A stretch of 64,000 nt of DNA from Deltaproteobacteria bacterium (GTDB lineage: Bacteria > Myxococcota > Kuafuiibacteriia > Kuafuiibacteriales > Kuafuiibacteriaceae). Below, piece by piece: positions 17,181 through 27,400 of this stretch (position 1 is its first letter; the number at the start of each line of letters is the position of its first letter). A program made the position numbers and the translations under genes. The stretch covers positions 6,802,001 through 6,866,000 of the forward strand of contig JADJPE010000005.1 of assembly GCA_016713425.1 (NCBI GenBank), read 5' to 3'. The notes below the pieces were generated by a model that worked only from the letters and a program-made list of their open reading frames with translations, was not told the DNA's origin and did no database searches.

Positions 17181-18587
17181 CTACATCACCAGCTCAAAGC
17201 TCTCTTCGGGTGCGTCTCGATCTTGACGATCAAGGAAGAGGTCGAGCATCTTCTCGAGCAACCGAAGCGCGCCGCGGTACCCTACGGTCGGAAAGTAGAC
17301 GTGGCCGATCCGATCCAGCACCGGAAACCCGAGCCGCAGAAACGGCACGTCTTCATCCCGCGCGATGTACTTCCCGTAGGTGTTGCCGATGAGCAGATCG
17401 ACCGATTCGTTCTTGATCCACTGATGAAGGAGGAACATATCGGCCGTGGCGCCTTGCTTGAACTTGGCTCTGTCCGCGCGATCCTTCAGCGCGTGCCGAA
17501 TACGGTCCTCGAACTTCTTCGTCGGCGTTCCAGTCACGATGTAGACAGGGTCCATATCGAGGTCCATCAAAAACTCAGTCAATGCGACGAGCTGGTCAGG
17601 GTCGCCGAACAAGGCGACCCGCTTCTGATAGAGATACTGGTGCATGTCGGACATGACATCGAGGAGCTGTCCGCGCTCTTCTTCGAGCGCCGCCGGAACC
17701 TGGACCCCGCCTCGACGGCGAAGCGCGTCGACGAAACGGTCCGTCGCCGAGAGCCCGATCGGAAGCTCCATGGTCTCGTGGGGCACGTCGCACTTCAGCT
17801 CGAGCGCCGAGGCGGCGGCGGCGGACGCGGTGGGCCCGAGCGCCACGGTCGCCCGTGCATCGCCCATTGTCGCAAGCGCCTCGACCGACACACCGCCGGC
17901 CGGAAACATTTCGGCGCGACCACTGAAGGGCGCGTCAGTGATCCCGGAAGTGTCGGGAAACACGAGCGCTTGGATCCCCATCGCAGTCGCGATGCGCTTG
18001 ATCTCGCGCATATCGGCAGGTTCGACCCATCCGGGGATGATGTTGAGACGAGGCGCCCCCGCGTCCGCAACCACCGCCCTCGTCGGCGCCTTGGGCTCCG
18101 CAAAGTAGTCGACCATCGATTTGACCATCGTGGAGAATCCAGTCACGTGGGAGCCCACGTAGCTCGGCGTGTTCGCGTGAATCACGAAGGCACCATCCGG
18201 AATCTTTCCCTCTTCCTTGGCCTTCGCGATGATCTGCGGAATGTCATCGCCAATCGTCTCGGACAAGCACGTCGTGTGGACCGCGACAACCCGCGGTTTG
18301 TAGACCGAGAAGATGGTCTCGAGAGACTGGAGCAGATTCGACTGCCCACCAAACACCGACGCACCTTCAGTGAACGAGCTGGTCGATGCCATGACCGGCT
18401 CCTTGTAATGTCGCGTCAAAGTGCTTCGGTGGTAAGAGCAACAGCCCTGAGAGCCATGACTGTGGGGAAGACAATCGCGTATTCCCAGGGCGGCATACAT
18501 CGCGCCAATGGGTTGGCAGGTCTTCGCGGGGTTGATCGTGAGCGATCGGCGTTCACTCACTTCGGTTGGCGTATGTCGAAGAAGCAT
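17181..18587 (-). CDS. nifK: NifK, Mo-nitrogenase beta subunit
   Basis: Beta subunit of the MoFe protein, sharing the P-cluster with NifD. P-cluster cysteine regions are NPAKTCQPIGA, HGSQGCCSYHRS and VHTTCLSETIGDD. Other family blocks: MASTSSFTEGASVFGG, ANTPSYVGSHVTGF and RLGFPVLDRIGH. The start ATG 18587 has AGAGGG about nine bases upstream. At 468 residues it lacks the roughly 50-residue N-terminal extension of Azotobacter-type NifK, a mark of group II/III enzymes. An Ala-rich patch (ASAAAASALE) in the middle is unusual. It follows nifD by 68 bases. Confidence 0.97.
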   Translation of the reverse strand: MLLRHTPTEVSERRSLTINPAKTCQPIGAMYAALGIRDCLPHSHGSQGCCSYHRSTLTRHYKEPVMASTSSFTEGASVFGGQSNLLQSLETIFSVYKPRVVAVHTTCLSETIGDDIPQIIAKAKEEGKIPDGAFVIHANTPSYVGSHVTGFSTMVKSMVDYFAEPKAPTRAVVADAGAPRLNIIPGWVEPADMREIKRIATAMGIQALVFPDTSGITDAPFSGRAEMFPAGGVSVEALATMGDARATVALGPTASAAAASALELKCDVPHETMELPIGLSATDRFVDALRRRGGVQVPAALEEERGQLLDVMSDMHQYLYQKRVALFGDPDQLVALTEFLMDLDMDPVYIVTGTPTKKFEDRIRHALKDRADRAKFKQGATADMFLLHQWIKNESVDLLIGNTYGKYIARDEDVPFLRLGFPVLDRIGHVYFPTVGYRGALRLLEKMLDLFLDRQDRDAPEESFELVM

Positions 18588-18655
18588 AGTCGTACCCTCT
18601 TGCGCCAAAGGCGCGTCTCAAGAAGCGTCGTCCGCGCGAGCGGCTCGGTGCATCG

Positions 18656-20356
18656 TCAGGCGGCGTAGTCGACGTCGCTCGAGTCAGATCCACCTTTCTC
18701 AGTTTCGACGCGCCCCACTTGATGCTCCGCGGCGAGTCCGCTCGACGCCAAGCCAACCTCGTGCCATGGCGCGCGAAGCTTTTTCAGGAACCGGCAATTC
18801 ACAAGTCGGTCGATCTCCTCGTAGAACTCGATCGCACCCGCGAACCCGGCGTAGGGCCCGCCGTAGTCGTAGCTGTGGAGCTGTTTGCACGGGATCCCCA
18901 TCTTCTGGATGCCGTACTTCTCTTTGATACCCGCACAGAAGATGTCGGGGCGGTAACGATCGATCAACCGCTCCATTTCATGGTGGCTGATGTCATCGAT
19001 CACGAGTGCGCCGGGATCCATGTCGGGCATCATCCCCTCGTACTCACTGAACTTGAGACCTTCGCGCTCGAGCCGCGCTTTGGTTTCGTCGGCCATCCGA
19101 GGCTTGAAGCGCTGGGGATCTGGGTGCACCTCGAGTTCTTCGATGTTTCGGCTGTCGGCATCGACCTGGATGGAATCGAGCACGCGTCGGCCTTCGTAGT
19201 CGTCGCGATGGGCGAACTCGTACCCCGCCGCCGCGATCTTCATACCCATCTCCTTGAAGAGCGTTTGATAGTGATGAGCGCGCGAGCCGCCCACGAACAA
19301 CATCGCCGTCTTGCCCTCGAGACGACGCCTCGCCCGCTTTTGGGCCTCGAGCACCGCCGGCATCTCCTCGGCAATCACCTTCTCAACCTGCTGTTCCAGA
19401 AGATCGCTGTCGAAGAACTGCGCGATCTTCCGAAGCGACTTCGCTGTCGCCTCGGCGCCGATGAAGTTAATCTTGATCCATGGAATGCCGAACTTCTTCT
19501 CCATCATGTCGGCCATGTAGTTGATCGACCGGTGACACATGACCGCGTTTAGGTCGGCGGTGTGGGAGTTCGCAAAGAAATCGAACGACGAGTTCCCGCT
19601 GAATGTCGCGACGAGATGTATGCCACATCTTTGTAGGAGGTCTTCGATCACGAAGGCGTCACCACCGATGTTGTACTCGCCCAGCAGGTTGATCGCGAAC
19701 GGATGCGTCTGGGGCGTGTCGTCCAGCCCAACCACATGCTTGAAGAGCTGGTTGTTCGCGATGTGGTGACCGGCCGATTGACTCACGCCCCGATAGCCCT
19801 CGCAGCTGAAGCCGAAGATCGTGATCCCGAGCTTGGCCTCCATCTCGCGCGACACCGCGTGCACATCATCGCCAATGAGACCGACTGGGCACGTCGAGAA
19901 TACGCCGATCGCTTTCGGCTTGAAGAGGTCATAAGCCTCCTGGATTGCTTCCTTGAGCTTCTTCTCTCCACCGAAAATGATGTTCTCTTCCTGCATGTCG
20001 GTCGAGAAACAGTAGTTCATGAAGTTCGCGTCCTCGGGCGTCGGCGGACGCGTTTGGTTCCGGCGCGTGAGCCACGAGTAAAAGCCACAGCCAATCGGCC
20101 CATGCGTGATGTTCACGATGTCTCGGGTCGGACCAAGGACAACGCCTTTGCACCCGGCGTAGGTACACCCGCGTTGGGTGATGATGCCGGGGACGGTCCG
20201 CGTGTTGGCCTTGATCGGCTTCGCCGGGAGGTCGTCGGTAGGCTCATGATATTGCATCTGCTGCGCGCGTTTTCGTGCCACCTTGGGCGGATAGGCGCGA
20301 AGGAGAGCGTCCTTGATGTCACCCTGTGCTTCTGATTCTGTCCGTTTCGTGGTCAT
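18656..20356 (-). CDS. nifD: NifD, Mo-nitrogenase alpha subunit (group II/III type)
   Basis: Carries the FeMo-cofactor. P-cluster cysteines are C64, C90 and C156; cofactor ligands are C274 in VMCHRS and H494 in QLHSYDYGGP. The active-site block SCEGYRGVSQSAGHHIAN holds Gln193 and His197, matching the Mo enzyme. Residues about 400-452 form an acidic/basic insertion (EELEVHPDPQRFKPRMADE onward) that is found in Clostridium, Desulfovibrio and methanogen enzymes but not in Azotobacter-type NifD. The start ATG 20356 has AGGAG six bases upstream. It follows nifH by 21 bases, leaving no room for the nifI1-nifI2 regulators often present there. A tail of about 25 residues rich in Ser/Asp/Glu ends the protein. 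Confidence 0.98.
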   Translation of the reverse strand: MTTKRTESEAQGDIKDALLRAYPPKVARKRAQQMQYHEPTDDLPAKPIKANTRTVPGIITQRGCTYAGCKGVVLGPTRDIVNITHGPIGCGFYSWLTRRNQTRPPTPEDANFMNYCFSTDMQEENIIFGGEKKLKEAIQEAYDLFKPKAIGVFSTCPVGLIGDDVHAVSREMEAKLGITIFGFSCEGYRGVSQSAGHHIANNQLFKHVVGLDDTPQTHPFAINLLGEYNIGGDAFVIEDLLQRCGIHLVATFSGNSSFDFFANSHTADLNAVMCHRSINYMADMMEKKFGIPWIKINFIGAEATAKSLRKIAQFFDSDLLEQQVEKVIAEEMPAVLEAQKRARRRLEGKTAMLFVGGSRAHHYQTLFKEMGMKIAAAGYEFAHRDDYEGRRVLDSIQVDADSRNIEELEVHPDPQRFKPRMADETKARLEREGLKFSEYEGMMPDMDPGALVIDDISHHEMERLIDRYRPDIFCAGIKEKYGIQKMGIPCKQLHSYDYGGPYAGFAGAIEFYEEIDRLVNCRFLKKLRAPWHEVGLASSGLAAEHQVGRVETEKGGSDSSDVDYAA

Positions 20357-20377
20357 CTCTTTCTCCTGCGCCTCGCG

Positions 20378-21202
20378 CTAAGCCGCGAGCCCATAGTCCA
20401 AGAGGAGCGTCTCGAGACGATCCACCTTCAGAGGCTTCGGAATGACGAACATGTCGTTCTCGTCGATCGAGCGGGCCAAGTGACGGTACTGGTCGGCCTG
20501 CGGAGCCTCTGGCTTCCACTCGATCACGGTCTTTCGGTTGATCTCCGCACGCTGAACGTCGTTGTCGCGAGGGACGAAGTGGATCATCTGGGTCCCCAGC
20601 TCATCCGCCAAAGCGCCGATCATCTCGGCTTCGTTGTCGACCTTCCGGCTGTTGCAAATGAGCCCGCCCAGACGCACGCCTCCCGCCTCCGCGAACTTGA
20701 CGATGCCCTTGCAGATGTTGTTGGCCGCGTACATCGCCATCATCTCGCCGGAGACGACGATGTAGATCTCCGTGGCCTTGCCCTCGCGAATGGGCATGGC
20801 AAAACCACCACAAACGACGTCACCAAGGACGTCATAGAAGACGTAGTCGAGATTCTTGTCCTCCTGGTATGCGCCGAGCTGCTCGAGGAGGTTGACCGAT
20901 GTAATGATCCCACGGCCCGCGCACCCGACGCCCGGCTCGGGGCCGCCCGACTCGACGCACAGGGTTCCTCTGAAACCCGGCTTGCACACGTCGTCGAGGT
21001 CGACGTCCTCGCCCTCCTCCCGCAACGTATCGAGGACGGTCTTCTGGGCGAGCCCACCGAGAAGCAAGCGTGTCGAATCGGCTTTCGGATCGCAGCCGAC
21101 AACCATGACCTTCTTGCCCTGCTCGCTCAACCCGGCGACTGTGTTCTGCGTCGTCGTCGACTTGCCAATTCCACCTTTTCCGTAAATCGCCACCTTGCGC
21201 AT
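20378..21202 (-). CDS. nifH: NifH, nitrogenase iron protein (dinitrogenase reductase)
   Basis: ATP-dependent electron donor to NifDK. At 274 residues it is full length. P-loop GKGGIGKST at residues 8-16, cluster cysteines C94 (GVGCAGRG) and C131 (DVVCGGFAMP), and switch region YDVLGDVVC. R97 is the residue ADP-ribosylated by DraT in some diazotrophs; no draT is in the window. ATG 21202 has GGAGAGGAAG upstream. It is the first gene of the run, behind the sigma-54 promoter at 21358-21373 with a leader of about 145 bases. Confidence 0.99.
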   Translation of the reverse strand: MRKVAIYGKGGIGKSTTTQNTVAGLSEQGKKVMVVGCDPKADSTRLLLGGLAQKTVLDTLREEGEDVDLDDVCKPGFRGTLCVESGGPEPGVGCAGRGIITSVNLLEQLGAYQEDKNLDYVFYDVLGDVVCGGFAMPIREGKATEIYIVVSGEMMAMYAANNICKGIVKFAEAGGVRLGGLICNSRKVDNEAEMIGALADELGTQMIHFVPRDNDVQRAEINRKTVIEWKPEAPQADQYRHLARSIDENDMFVIPKPLKVDRLETLLLDYGLAA

Positions 21203-21357
21203 CGCTCTTCCTCTCCTTCTTTCTCGATCTGGCTTCGTCCTGAGCTGACCTAGCCCCTGATCTCGACCTCGCCCTGCTCCGAACTCCTGACCCTAGCCTT
21301 CGTTCGAAACGAAACCGTCGCGTGTTGCGTCCGTTTCCGTCCTCGACCCGACGCAAG

Positions 21358-21373
21358 AGCATGCGGTGTGCCA
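21358..21373 (-). promoter_or_regulatory. Sigma-54 (-24/-12) promoter of nifH
   Basis: Minus strand reads TGGCACACCGCATGCT. This matches TGGCACR-N4-TTGCW at every position except A for the first T of the -12 box, with GG and GC exactly 12 bases apart. Transcription would start near 21347 and read into nifH. No NifA site of the form TGT-N10-ACA was found upstream. Confidence 0.8.
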
Positions 21374-21524
21374 GCCTCGCCTACGCGCGGACGTGCAGCG
21401 GGCGCGAAAGCGAGAAGCCCCGTTTTTCCGAGGAAAACGAACGAGATTCGTCTTTGAAGAACAGAGACGATCGCGCGGTGAGCCAAAGAGCCCACCTACC
21501 GCCGCGTGTGAACCAAACGGATAC

Positions 21525-21542
21525 AGCCACAAAAGTGTGGCT
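21525..21542. promoter_or_regulatory. Inverted repeat between asd and the nifH promoter
   Basis: AGCCACA-AAAG-TGTGGCT, seven-base perfect arms around four bases. It lies about 160 bases upstream of the -24 element, where an enhancer-type activator would bind, and about 60 bases past the asd stop codon. No T-tract follows in the asd direction, so an operator is somewhat more likely than a terminator. Confidence 0.45.
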
Positions 21543-21599
21543 TGGACACGCCTGACTTTGACGGAGATCAAGAAAGCGAAAAAAGCGCGCGGCCGGGTC

Positions 21600-22712
21600 T
21601 CATTCGCGCTCGCGAAGAATCCGAAGCATGCGGCGCAGCGGCTCGGCGGCACCCCAGAGGAGTTGATCGCCGCAAGTGAACGCACCAAGGAAAGTTGGCC
21701 CCATGTTCAGCTTTCGAATTCGGCCCACGGGGATCGAAAGCGTTCCCGTAACGGCCGCGGGCGAAAGCTCGCGGAGCGTAGCCTCGCGATCGTTGGGAAT
21801 CTCTTTGACCCACGGGTTCGCCTCGCGAATCATGCTGCGGAGCTCGTCGAGCGGGACATCGCGGGTCAGCTTGATCGTCAGCGCCTGACTGTGGCACCGC
21901 ATCGCACCGACACGCACACAGATCCCGTCGATCGGAATGGGCTCTTCGGCACGCCCAAGGATCTTGTTCGTCTCCGCCTGCCCCTTCCACTCCTCGCGGC
22001 TCTGCCCATTTTCCATCGCTTTGTCGATCCAGGGAATGAGACTTCCGGCCAGAGGCACCGTGAAGGCGTCCTTGGGAAACGACGACGACCTCATCCGATC
22101 GGCCACGGTCTGGTCGATCTCGAGAATGGCCGACGATGGATCTTGGAGGAGCTCGGACACGCTGGCATGGAGCGTACCCATCTGGACCAAGAGCTCGCGC
22201 ATGTTCTTTGCGCCGGCGCCGGATGCAGCCTGATAGGTCATGGCGGTCATCCACTCGACGAGCCCGGCCGCAAACAGGCCGCCAAGCCCCATCAGCATGA
22301 GGCTCACGGTGCAGTTTCCCCCGATAAAATCTTTGACACCTGCTTGGAGCGCCTCGTCGATCACGCGCCGATTGACCGGGTCGAGAATGATGACGGCGTC
22401 CTTCTGCATGCGCAGCGCCGAAGCCGCATCGATCCAATAGCCATTCCAGCCCGCCGCTCGAAGCGCAGGGTGGATCTCTTGAGTATACTCTCCGCCTTGG
22501 CAGCTCACGATCACGTCCAATTGCTTGAGATCGTCGAGCGAACGCGCATCCTTGAGGGGCAGCCCTCCGCCCACGCTCGGCCCCTGCCCACCTACGTTCG
22601 AAGTGGTAAAGAACACGGGCTCGATCCCCGCAAAGTCGTCCTCGTGCATCATTCGGTCCATCAACACGGATCCGACCATGCCTCGCCAACCCACCATGCC
22701 GACTCGTTTCAT
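21600..22712 (-). CDS. asd: Aspartate-semialdehyde dehydrogenase
   Basis: Reduces aspartyl phosphate to aspartate semialdehyde with NADPH, the branch point to lysine, diaminopimelate, threonine and methionine. N-terminal MKRVGMVGWRGMVGSVL is the nucleotide-binding turn. GGNCTVSLM holds the catalytic Cys, and RCHSQALTIKL holds the catalytic His. DAASALRM and SGAGAKNMREL also match. The pattern and length (370 residues) fit the Gram-negative type of the enzyme. The start ATG 22712 has GAGAGG nine bases upstream. It stands alone upstream of nifH, with its own promoter presumably in 22713-22980. Confidence 0.95.
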   Translation of the reverse strand: MKRVGMVGWRGMVGSVLMDRMMHEDDFAGIEPVFFTTSNVGGQGPSVGGGLPLKDARSLDDLKQLDVIVSCQGGEYTQEIHPALRAAGWNGYWIDAASALRMQKDAVIILDPVNRRVIDEALQAGVKDFIGGNCTVSLMLMGLGGLFAAGLVEWMTAMTYQAASGAGAKNMRELLVQMGTLHASVSELLQDPSSAILEIDQTVADRMRSSSFPKDAFTVPLAGSLIPWIDKAMENGQSREEWKGQAETNKILGRAEEPIPIDGICVRVGAMRCHSQALTIKLTRDVPLDELRSMIREANPWVKEIPNDREATLRELSPAAVTGTLSIPVGRIRKLNMGPTFLGAFTCGDQLLWGAAEPLRRMLRILRERE

Positions 22713-22980
22713 CACGGCCAACCTCTCGTTATCGTCATCTTCGGTAGGCTAGCACCCATCCCAATCGCCGAACAGCCAAACGATGCGCTCCCCCCTAGCC
22801 AACGCGCATTTCAGGGGTCACCACCGGAGTTTGCGAGCGCCCCATCGTATCCACGATGAGCGGGTTCGTCTCGGGCCCTAAGGCTGACCGCCTGATCTGA
22901 GAAGCCGAACCGCTTCTTCCGTTGGCGGCCCTACTCTCGTTTCGATGCTGGAGTTCGCGAACGAACTCTCGAAAGGCTCG

Positions 22981-24480
22981 TCAAGCGTCGAACGAATCCA
23001 TCGCGCGACGATGGGCTTCGATCGCCTCGCTCACCCGTTCGATGATCTCGCCCTCGAGGCATGCCCCCCAGCTCGGCGCCAAGACAGGCGTTCGTATCGT
23101 CCATTTGGACCCATCCTCGCCATCGCGCAAGATTTCCGGGCGCGCGTCGACGGGGACCCAGGGCGAGGAAAGTACCGCGTCGCGGAGAACCGCTCGAAGG
23201 ACCACCACGGAAAGCCGTGCATCGATGCGAACCTCCATCGTTTGCTCCGCCCATCGAGAGGCATTCGCACTCACGATCTCCTCGAGGAAACGCCGGTTGG
23301 GCACGACGACTCGGCGCCCGGAGTCACCCACCACAACCGTCGAACGAAGCCCAATGCGCTCGACCTGCCCAGAGACCCAACCGCCCGACAGCCAGACACC
23401 CGGACGAATCCTGCGCTCAAACCCGATCGTAAGCCAAGCGACCACATCGCGGAGCAGATCTCGTCCCGCCAGCAAGAGGAACACGAAGAGAGCCAGAAGC
23501 CCCCAACCAAGCAACGGAACTGTCTCGGGGGCAAAAGACACGATCATCGCAAAGACGGCGCCGATCGCGAGAAGCCGAAGCCCATAGGCGACCAACGAGA
23601 GCACGCGACGAACGCGTGTTCCGCGCACCGTTTGTCCCCGCAAGAGCTCGATGACGTACACACCCACCAAGCAGACGAACGCTAGAACCAAGAGCCCCGT
23701 GTTGCCAAAGGCCCAGGATCGCGGAGCCATCCAAACAAAACGTTCACGGGAGGCCCCGTCGACGGCAAGCGCAGAGCCCTGCGCATCGTGTCTCGACGAG
23801 CCCACCGAAGGCAAAACGCCCGCATCACTCGCCCCGCGCGATGCGTCCTCGCGGCGCGAGGCGTCCTCGCGGCGCGAGGCGTCCTCACGGCGCGAGGCGT
23901 CCTCACCGCGCGAGGCGTCCTCACGGCGCGACGCGTCCTCACGGCGCGAGGCGTCCTCACGGCGCGAAACATTCTCACCGCGCGAAACGTTCTCACCGCG
24001 CGAAACGTTCTCACCGCGCGAAACGTTCTCACCGCGCGAAACGTTCGAGGCGCCGGAGCCGCTCAAAGTGCCCGCCACGTTCGGGTCCTTTGAAGAACTG
24101 GCCTCGTCTTTGTTCGGGCCTCCATCACGCGCCGCGCGCGCGGACCCAGCCGCGTGTACGCGGTCGTTGGATGCCGCATCCGATTCATCGTCCCCTTCGA
24201 CAGAGGATGGTCTCTCCGCAGGCGGTCTCTGCGGCGTCGAGGACTCGGACGACGGCCCAGGTGGTCGCCTCTTCGCCGAGCGAGGGCTCGCTTTCGGCGG
24301 GCTTCGACGTGTCTCAGCGCCGCTCGGACGATCGCTCGCCGGAGCAGCCGTCGAAGAGGTCACGACGCCGGGCTGAGCGAGAACGAGCCCCGGCAAGTGA
24401 ACCACGGCCATCGCCGCACCGATCGAGACGATGATCGCGTGGCCGGTGGGTGTCGGTCGGCCGAGCTTCCTCATAGCCAA
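22981..24480 (-). CDS. MscS-family mechanosensitive ion channel with repetitive N-terminal domain
   Basis: A 499-residue small-conductance mechanosensitive channel. A signal-like hydrophobic stretch at residues 14-36 is followed by about 220 residues of Ser/Arg/Glu/Asp low-complexity sequence, presumably periplasmic. Three transmembrane segments follow (LLVLAFVCLVGVYVIELL; LLAIGAVFAMIVSF; LLGWGLLALFVFLLLAG). The MscS beta domain comes next: FERRIRPGVWLSGGWVSGQV, IGLRSTVVVGDSGRRVVVPN. Eleven hexapeptides of the type SRREDA or SRGENV come from an 18-bp array. The start overlaps the end of the upstream coiled-coil protein by ten bases, so the two are coupled. Likely role: release of solutes on hypo-osmotic shock. 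Confidence 0.85.
   Translation of the reverse strand: MAMRKLGRPTPTGHAIIVSIGAAMAVVHLPGLVLAQPGVVTSSTAAPASDRPSGAETRRSPPKASPRSAKRRPPGPSSESSTPQRPPAERPSSVEGDDESDAASNDRVHAAGSARAARDGGPNKDEASSSKDPNVAGTLSGSGASNVSRGENVSRGENVSRGENVSRGENVSRREDASRREDASRREDASRGEDASRREDASRREDASRREDASRGASDAGVLPSVGSSRHDAQGSALAVDGASRERFVWMAPRSWAFGNTGLLVLAFVCLVGVYVIELLRGQTVRGTRVRRVLSLVAYGLRLLAIGAVFAMIVSFAPETVPLLGWGLLALFVFLLLAGRDLLRDVVAWLTIGFERRIRPGVWLSGGWVSGQVERIGLRSTVVVGDSGRRVVVPNRRFLEEIVSANASRWAEQTMEVRIDARLSVVVLRAVLRDAVLSSPWVPVDARPEILRDGEDGSKWTIRTPVLAPSWGACLEGEIIERVSEAIEAHRRAMDSFDA
23843..24040. repeat. 18-bp tandem array, eleven units, inside the mscS-family gene
   Basis: Eleven head-to-tail 18-bp units. Units 1-7 are variants of gcgtcctcacggcgcgag and units 8-11 of acgttctcaccgcgcgaa. 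They encode six-residue charged repeats on the minus strand. There are no spacers, which rules out CRISPR. Confidence 0.95.
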
Positions 24481-27400
24481 CCCCGCTCGACATAAATTTG
24501 GTGAAGTGCACCGCGCAGGTGAAAGCGAATCTGAAAAAAGCTCTGTTGACGTTCCAGAAGCCCCAGATTAACCAGCCGGCTCAATCGCGTATCCGACACG
24601 ACCGTCTCCCATCGAAAGAGTTGGGCAAGGAGCTCGCTCGACATCCATCCTTGGCGCGCGACCTGGTAGAGGATAAGGAGCGAAATGTCGTCGAGACGCA
24701 AGAGCGCGCGCCGAGGCGATTCTGGCGGCGGTCCGAGCACGAGGAGCTTTGCCTCTTCGTTGACATGGACAATCGACGAGATCCATTGCGCCAGGGCGAC
24801 CAAAAGCATTCCCCCCGACGAAAGATGGAGGGCGCGAAAGAAGGACTGCCGCGCGGCAACGGATCGCTGGACGCTCTTGTCTTCGCCGTCACGACCTTCG
24901 AACGCAACCTCGTACCCGCTCAGGCTATGCCGCGCTTCGATGGCCATCTGAAGCTCCATCTGTGAAAGGGGCTGCATCTCGGCAACCTCGGAAAGAACCT
25001 CGGCCAGCGGAGACACCGAACAGGCATAACGAAAAACGTGGCTGCTCACATCGAGGAGCCAAGCGTTTCGCCCCGCATCGGCCGTCATACGCGCGACCAG
25101 ATGACGCAGCGGCTCGAAGCCTCCGGGCGCTGCCGACACGAGCCAGTGCACACCCGAAAGGATGACCAAGTTGCCCTGCGTAATGTCCGCCAACAGCTCA
25201 TCGAGATCCTCGCCGTCCGTCGGACGGGTCAGGGCAAAGCGTCGAACCGCGGTCCATCGGGCCTCGCGGGAGATGGCGCTCATGATCGCGCCCCGGCCAA
25301 CGCCGTCGATCGCGACGACGGCCCCCGTGCGCAACGTCGCGCCGGGATGACCGACGAGCGCCTCCACCACGTTCTGAATCGCAAGGTGATAACTTTGGCT
25401 GACGTCACCGGCCCAGTAGGCCTGGGGGGTAAACAAACGACGATAAAAGACCGGGACAATCTTCGTGCGGACGGGCGCGATGAAGTCGACGTGGGTCAGC
25501 TCGCGACGCGCGAGCGTGCCCATACCCAAGGCAGAACGAAGAGTCGCAAGTCGTTCGTCGCCCACCGCCTGCCGCATGGCACGCTGCGCCCGGCGTCCCC
25601 CGCGCGCCATCGCCTTCTCGATCCGCGCCATCTGGCGAACGATGCGTCGTCCTGCGGCCGCGGGGTTTCGATCGATGCGGAACTTCGCGACGTCAGTGCT
25701 CGCGAGGCGATCTTGAAGCGCCGCAATGCGACTCAACATCGCCTGCCGAATGGCCTGCGTAAGCTCCGCCGGCCACTGCTCCGATTCGGCGAGCAGGCCT
25801 CGGAGGTCCTCGTGCGCGCGAGCCAGAGCCGAGACGAGCACATCGCGCAAATGCAGGGGAGACGCAAGGTCGCGCGTGCGATCAGCCGGATCGTCGAGAT
25901 CGACCGTGATCATCTCGACGTCGAAGGTCACGATGCGCTCGAGCGCCTCGAAGCGAGTCAACAGGCCTTGCACTTTCTCGGTGACGACCGAGGTTGCCTT
26001 GAGAGCACGCGGTCCGACATCCACCTGGAGATAGGCAACGACGATGTCCCGGAACTGCACCTCGGCCGTCTCGGGCGGGTCGGGGAGCTTCCATTCGGAG
26101 ATCGAATAGGGTGCCTCAGGGACCCGGTATCGGTCCGTCAGCGCTTCGGCTTCGCGATTGAGCACATCGACCAGCGACGCAAGCGCCTGTTCGGCGCTCA
26201 ACTGATCCAGCAGACGACGCACAGCCGCAACAGACTCGCGCACGACGCGCTCCACGGGCTCGAGGCAAGATCGGAGCCGACTCTCGATATCCTTGTCGGA
26301 AGACGCCGCGTCTCCGTTCCCGGGCGGAGCTGCGTTCACTCCGGCCGTGCGCGCCTCGGGACTCGCCCGGACATTCGCATCCGCGCTCGTCCTCGAGTCA
26401 TCGGCCGCGCCCGCACCCCAATCCGCGCTCGCATTCGCGCGCTCCTCGAGCCGACGAAGCGCGTCGGCAAGCGCCGCGTCCACGCGCGCGAGCTGCACGC
26501 AGGTGCGACCGCGAACGTCCTGTTCGAGGTTCTTGATCTCGAGGTCGAAAACGCGCTTGATGCGGGCTTCGAACGCTTCGACCTCGAGCCCGAGAGCAAT
26601 GTGGGCATACGTTGCCGCACCAAGGTCCTGAAAATCCTGGAGACGATCGCTCAAGTCGACCAGATGGCGTCTTCGGCTCGATGCGGACCGCGCAGGATCA
26701 CGTTGGTAGATCGGGAGCTCGAACGTACCATAGACGCTCAGCTCTGCCTTCAGCGCCCGCATCGAACGACTGAGCATCTCGGTCGTGCGGCGCCCAGCTT
26801 CCTCTGCGATCTGCTGAACTTCACGCTCAGCCAGAACCAACTCCTGTTCGACGTGGTCTCTCAGCGCCGCCAAGGCATCGACCATCGGCGCACCCGCCGT
26901 GAGCTCGAGCAGCCCCTCGTAGCCACGCGCGATCTCGGCGAACAACGACTCGGTCGAAGACGCCAAATGCCGATCGGCGCGGACCAACACGGCCGCCACC
27001 CCCTCGAGACGCTCGTCGAGGTTGCTGAAGACATGAAATCCAGCCAGCTGTTGGAGGGCCACCGTTCTCATGGGAGGTCGGCGCTTGCTCACGCGTCGAC
27101 GAATTCTCATCCACCGACGGCTGAGCGCCACCCACGAGGAATCATCGGGTCGCGGCGTGTAACTCGTGTTTTCGTACGGTACGCGCACCATCTCTGGCGC
27201 TTCGGCAACCGCGCGCTCGATCGCCTCCACCAACGTGGCCGGCTTCCAACCCGACCGCCCCACCCGAGCGCTCCGCCCCAAAACGACGGAACGCCAGCGC
27301 TCAGCCAGCTCCGCGAGCTCACCATGCACGAGGTCGCTTAAGGAGCCCATCTCGGTGCCCGGACGTGTCTGCACGCCAAGCCGCCGATGGTGGCGCAAGA

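Noticed and set aside
18656..21202. Alternative (V or Fe-only) nitrogenase
   Set aside because: No delta-subunit gene (vnfG/anfG) between D and K, and NifD has the Mo-type active-site block; nifENB and nifV are in the same run.
21380..21600. Classic NifA enhancer TGT-N10-ACA
   Set aside because: TGT/ACA pairs found here have spacings of 7 or 13, not 10.
23843..24040. CRISPR array
   Set aside because: The 18-bp units are contiguous with no spacers and encode an in-frame peptide repeat in a channel gene.
25038..27341. Long plus-strand open frame of 767 codons
   Set aside because: Antisense to the coiled-coil protein; His/Arg-rich composition typical of a high-GC mirror frame, and no ribosome-binding site or known motif.
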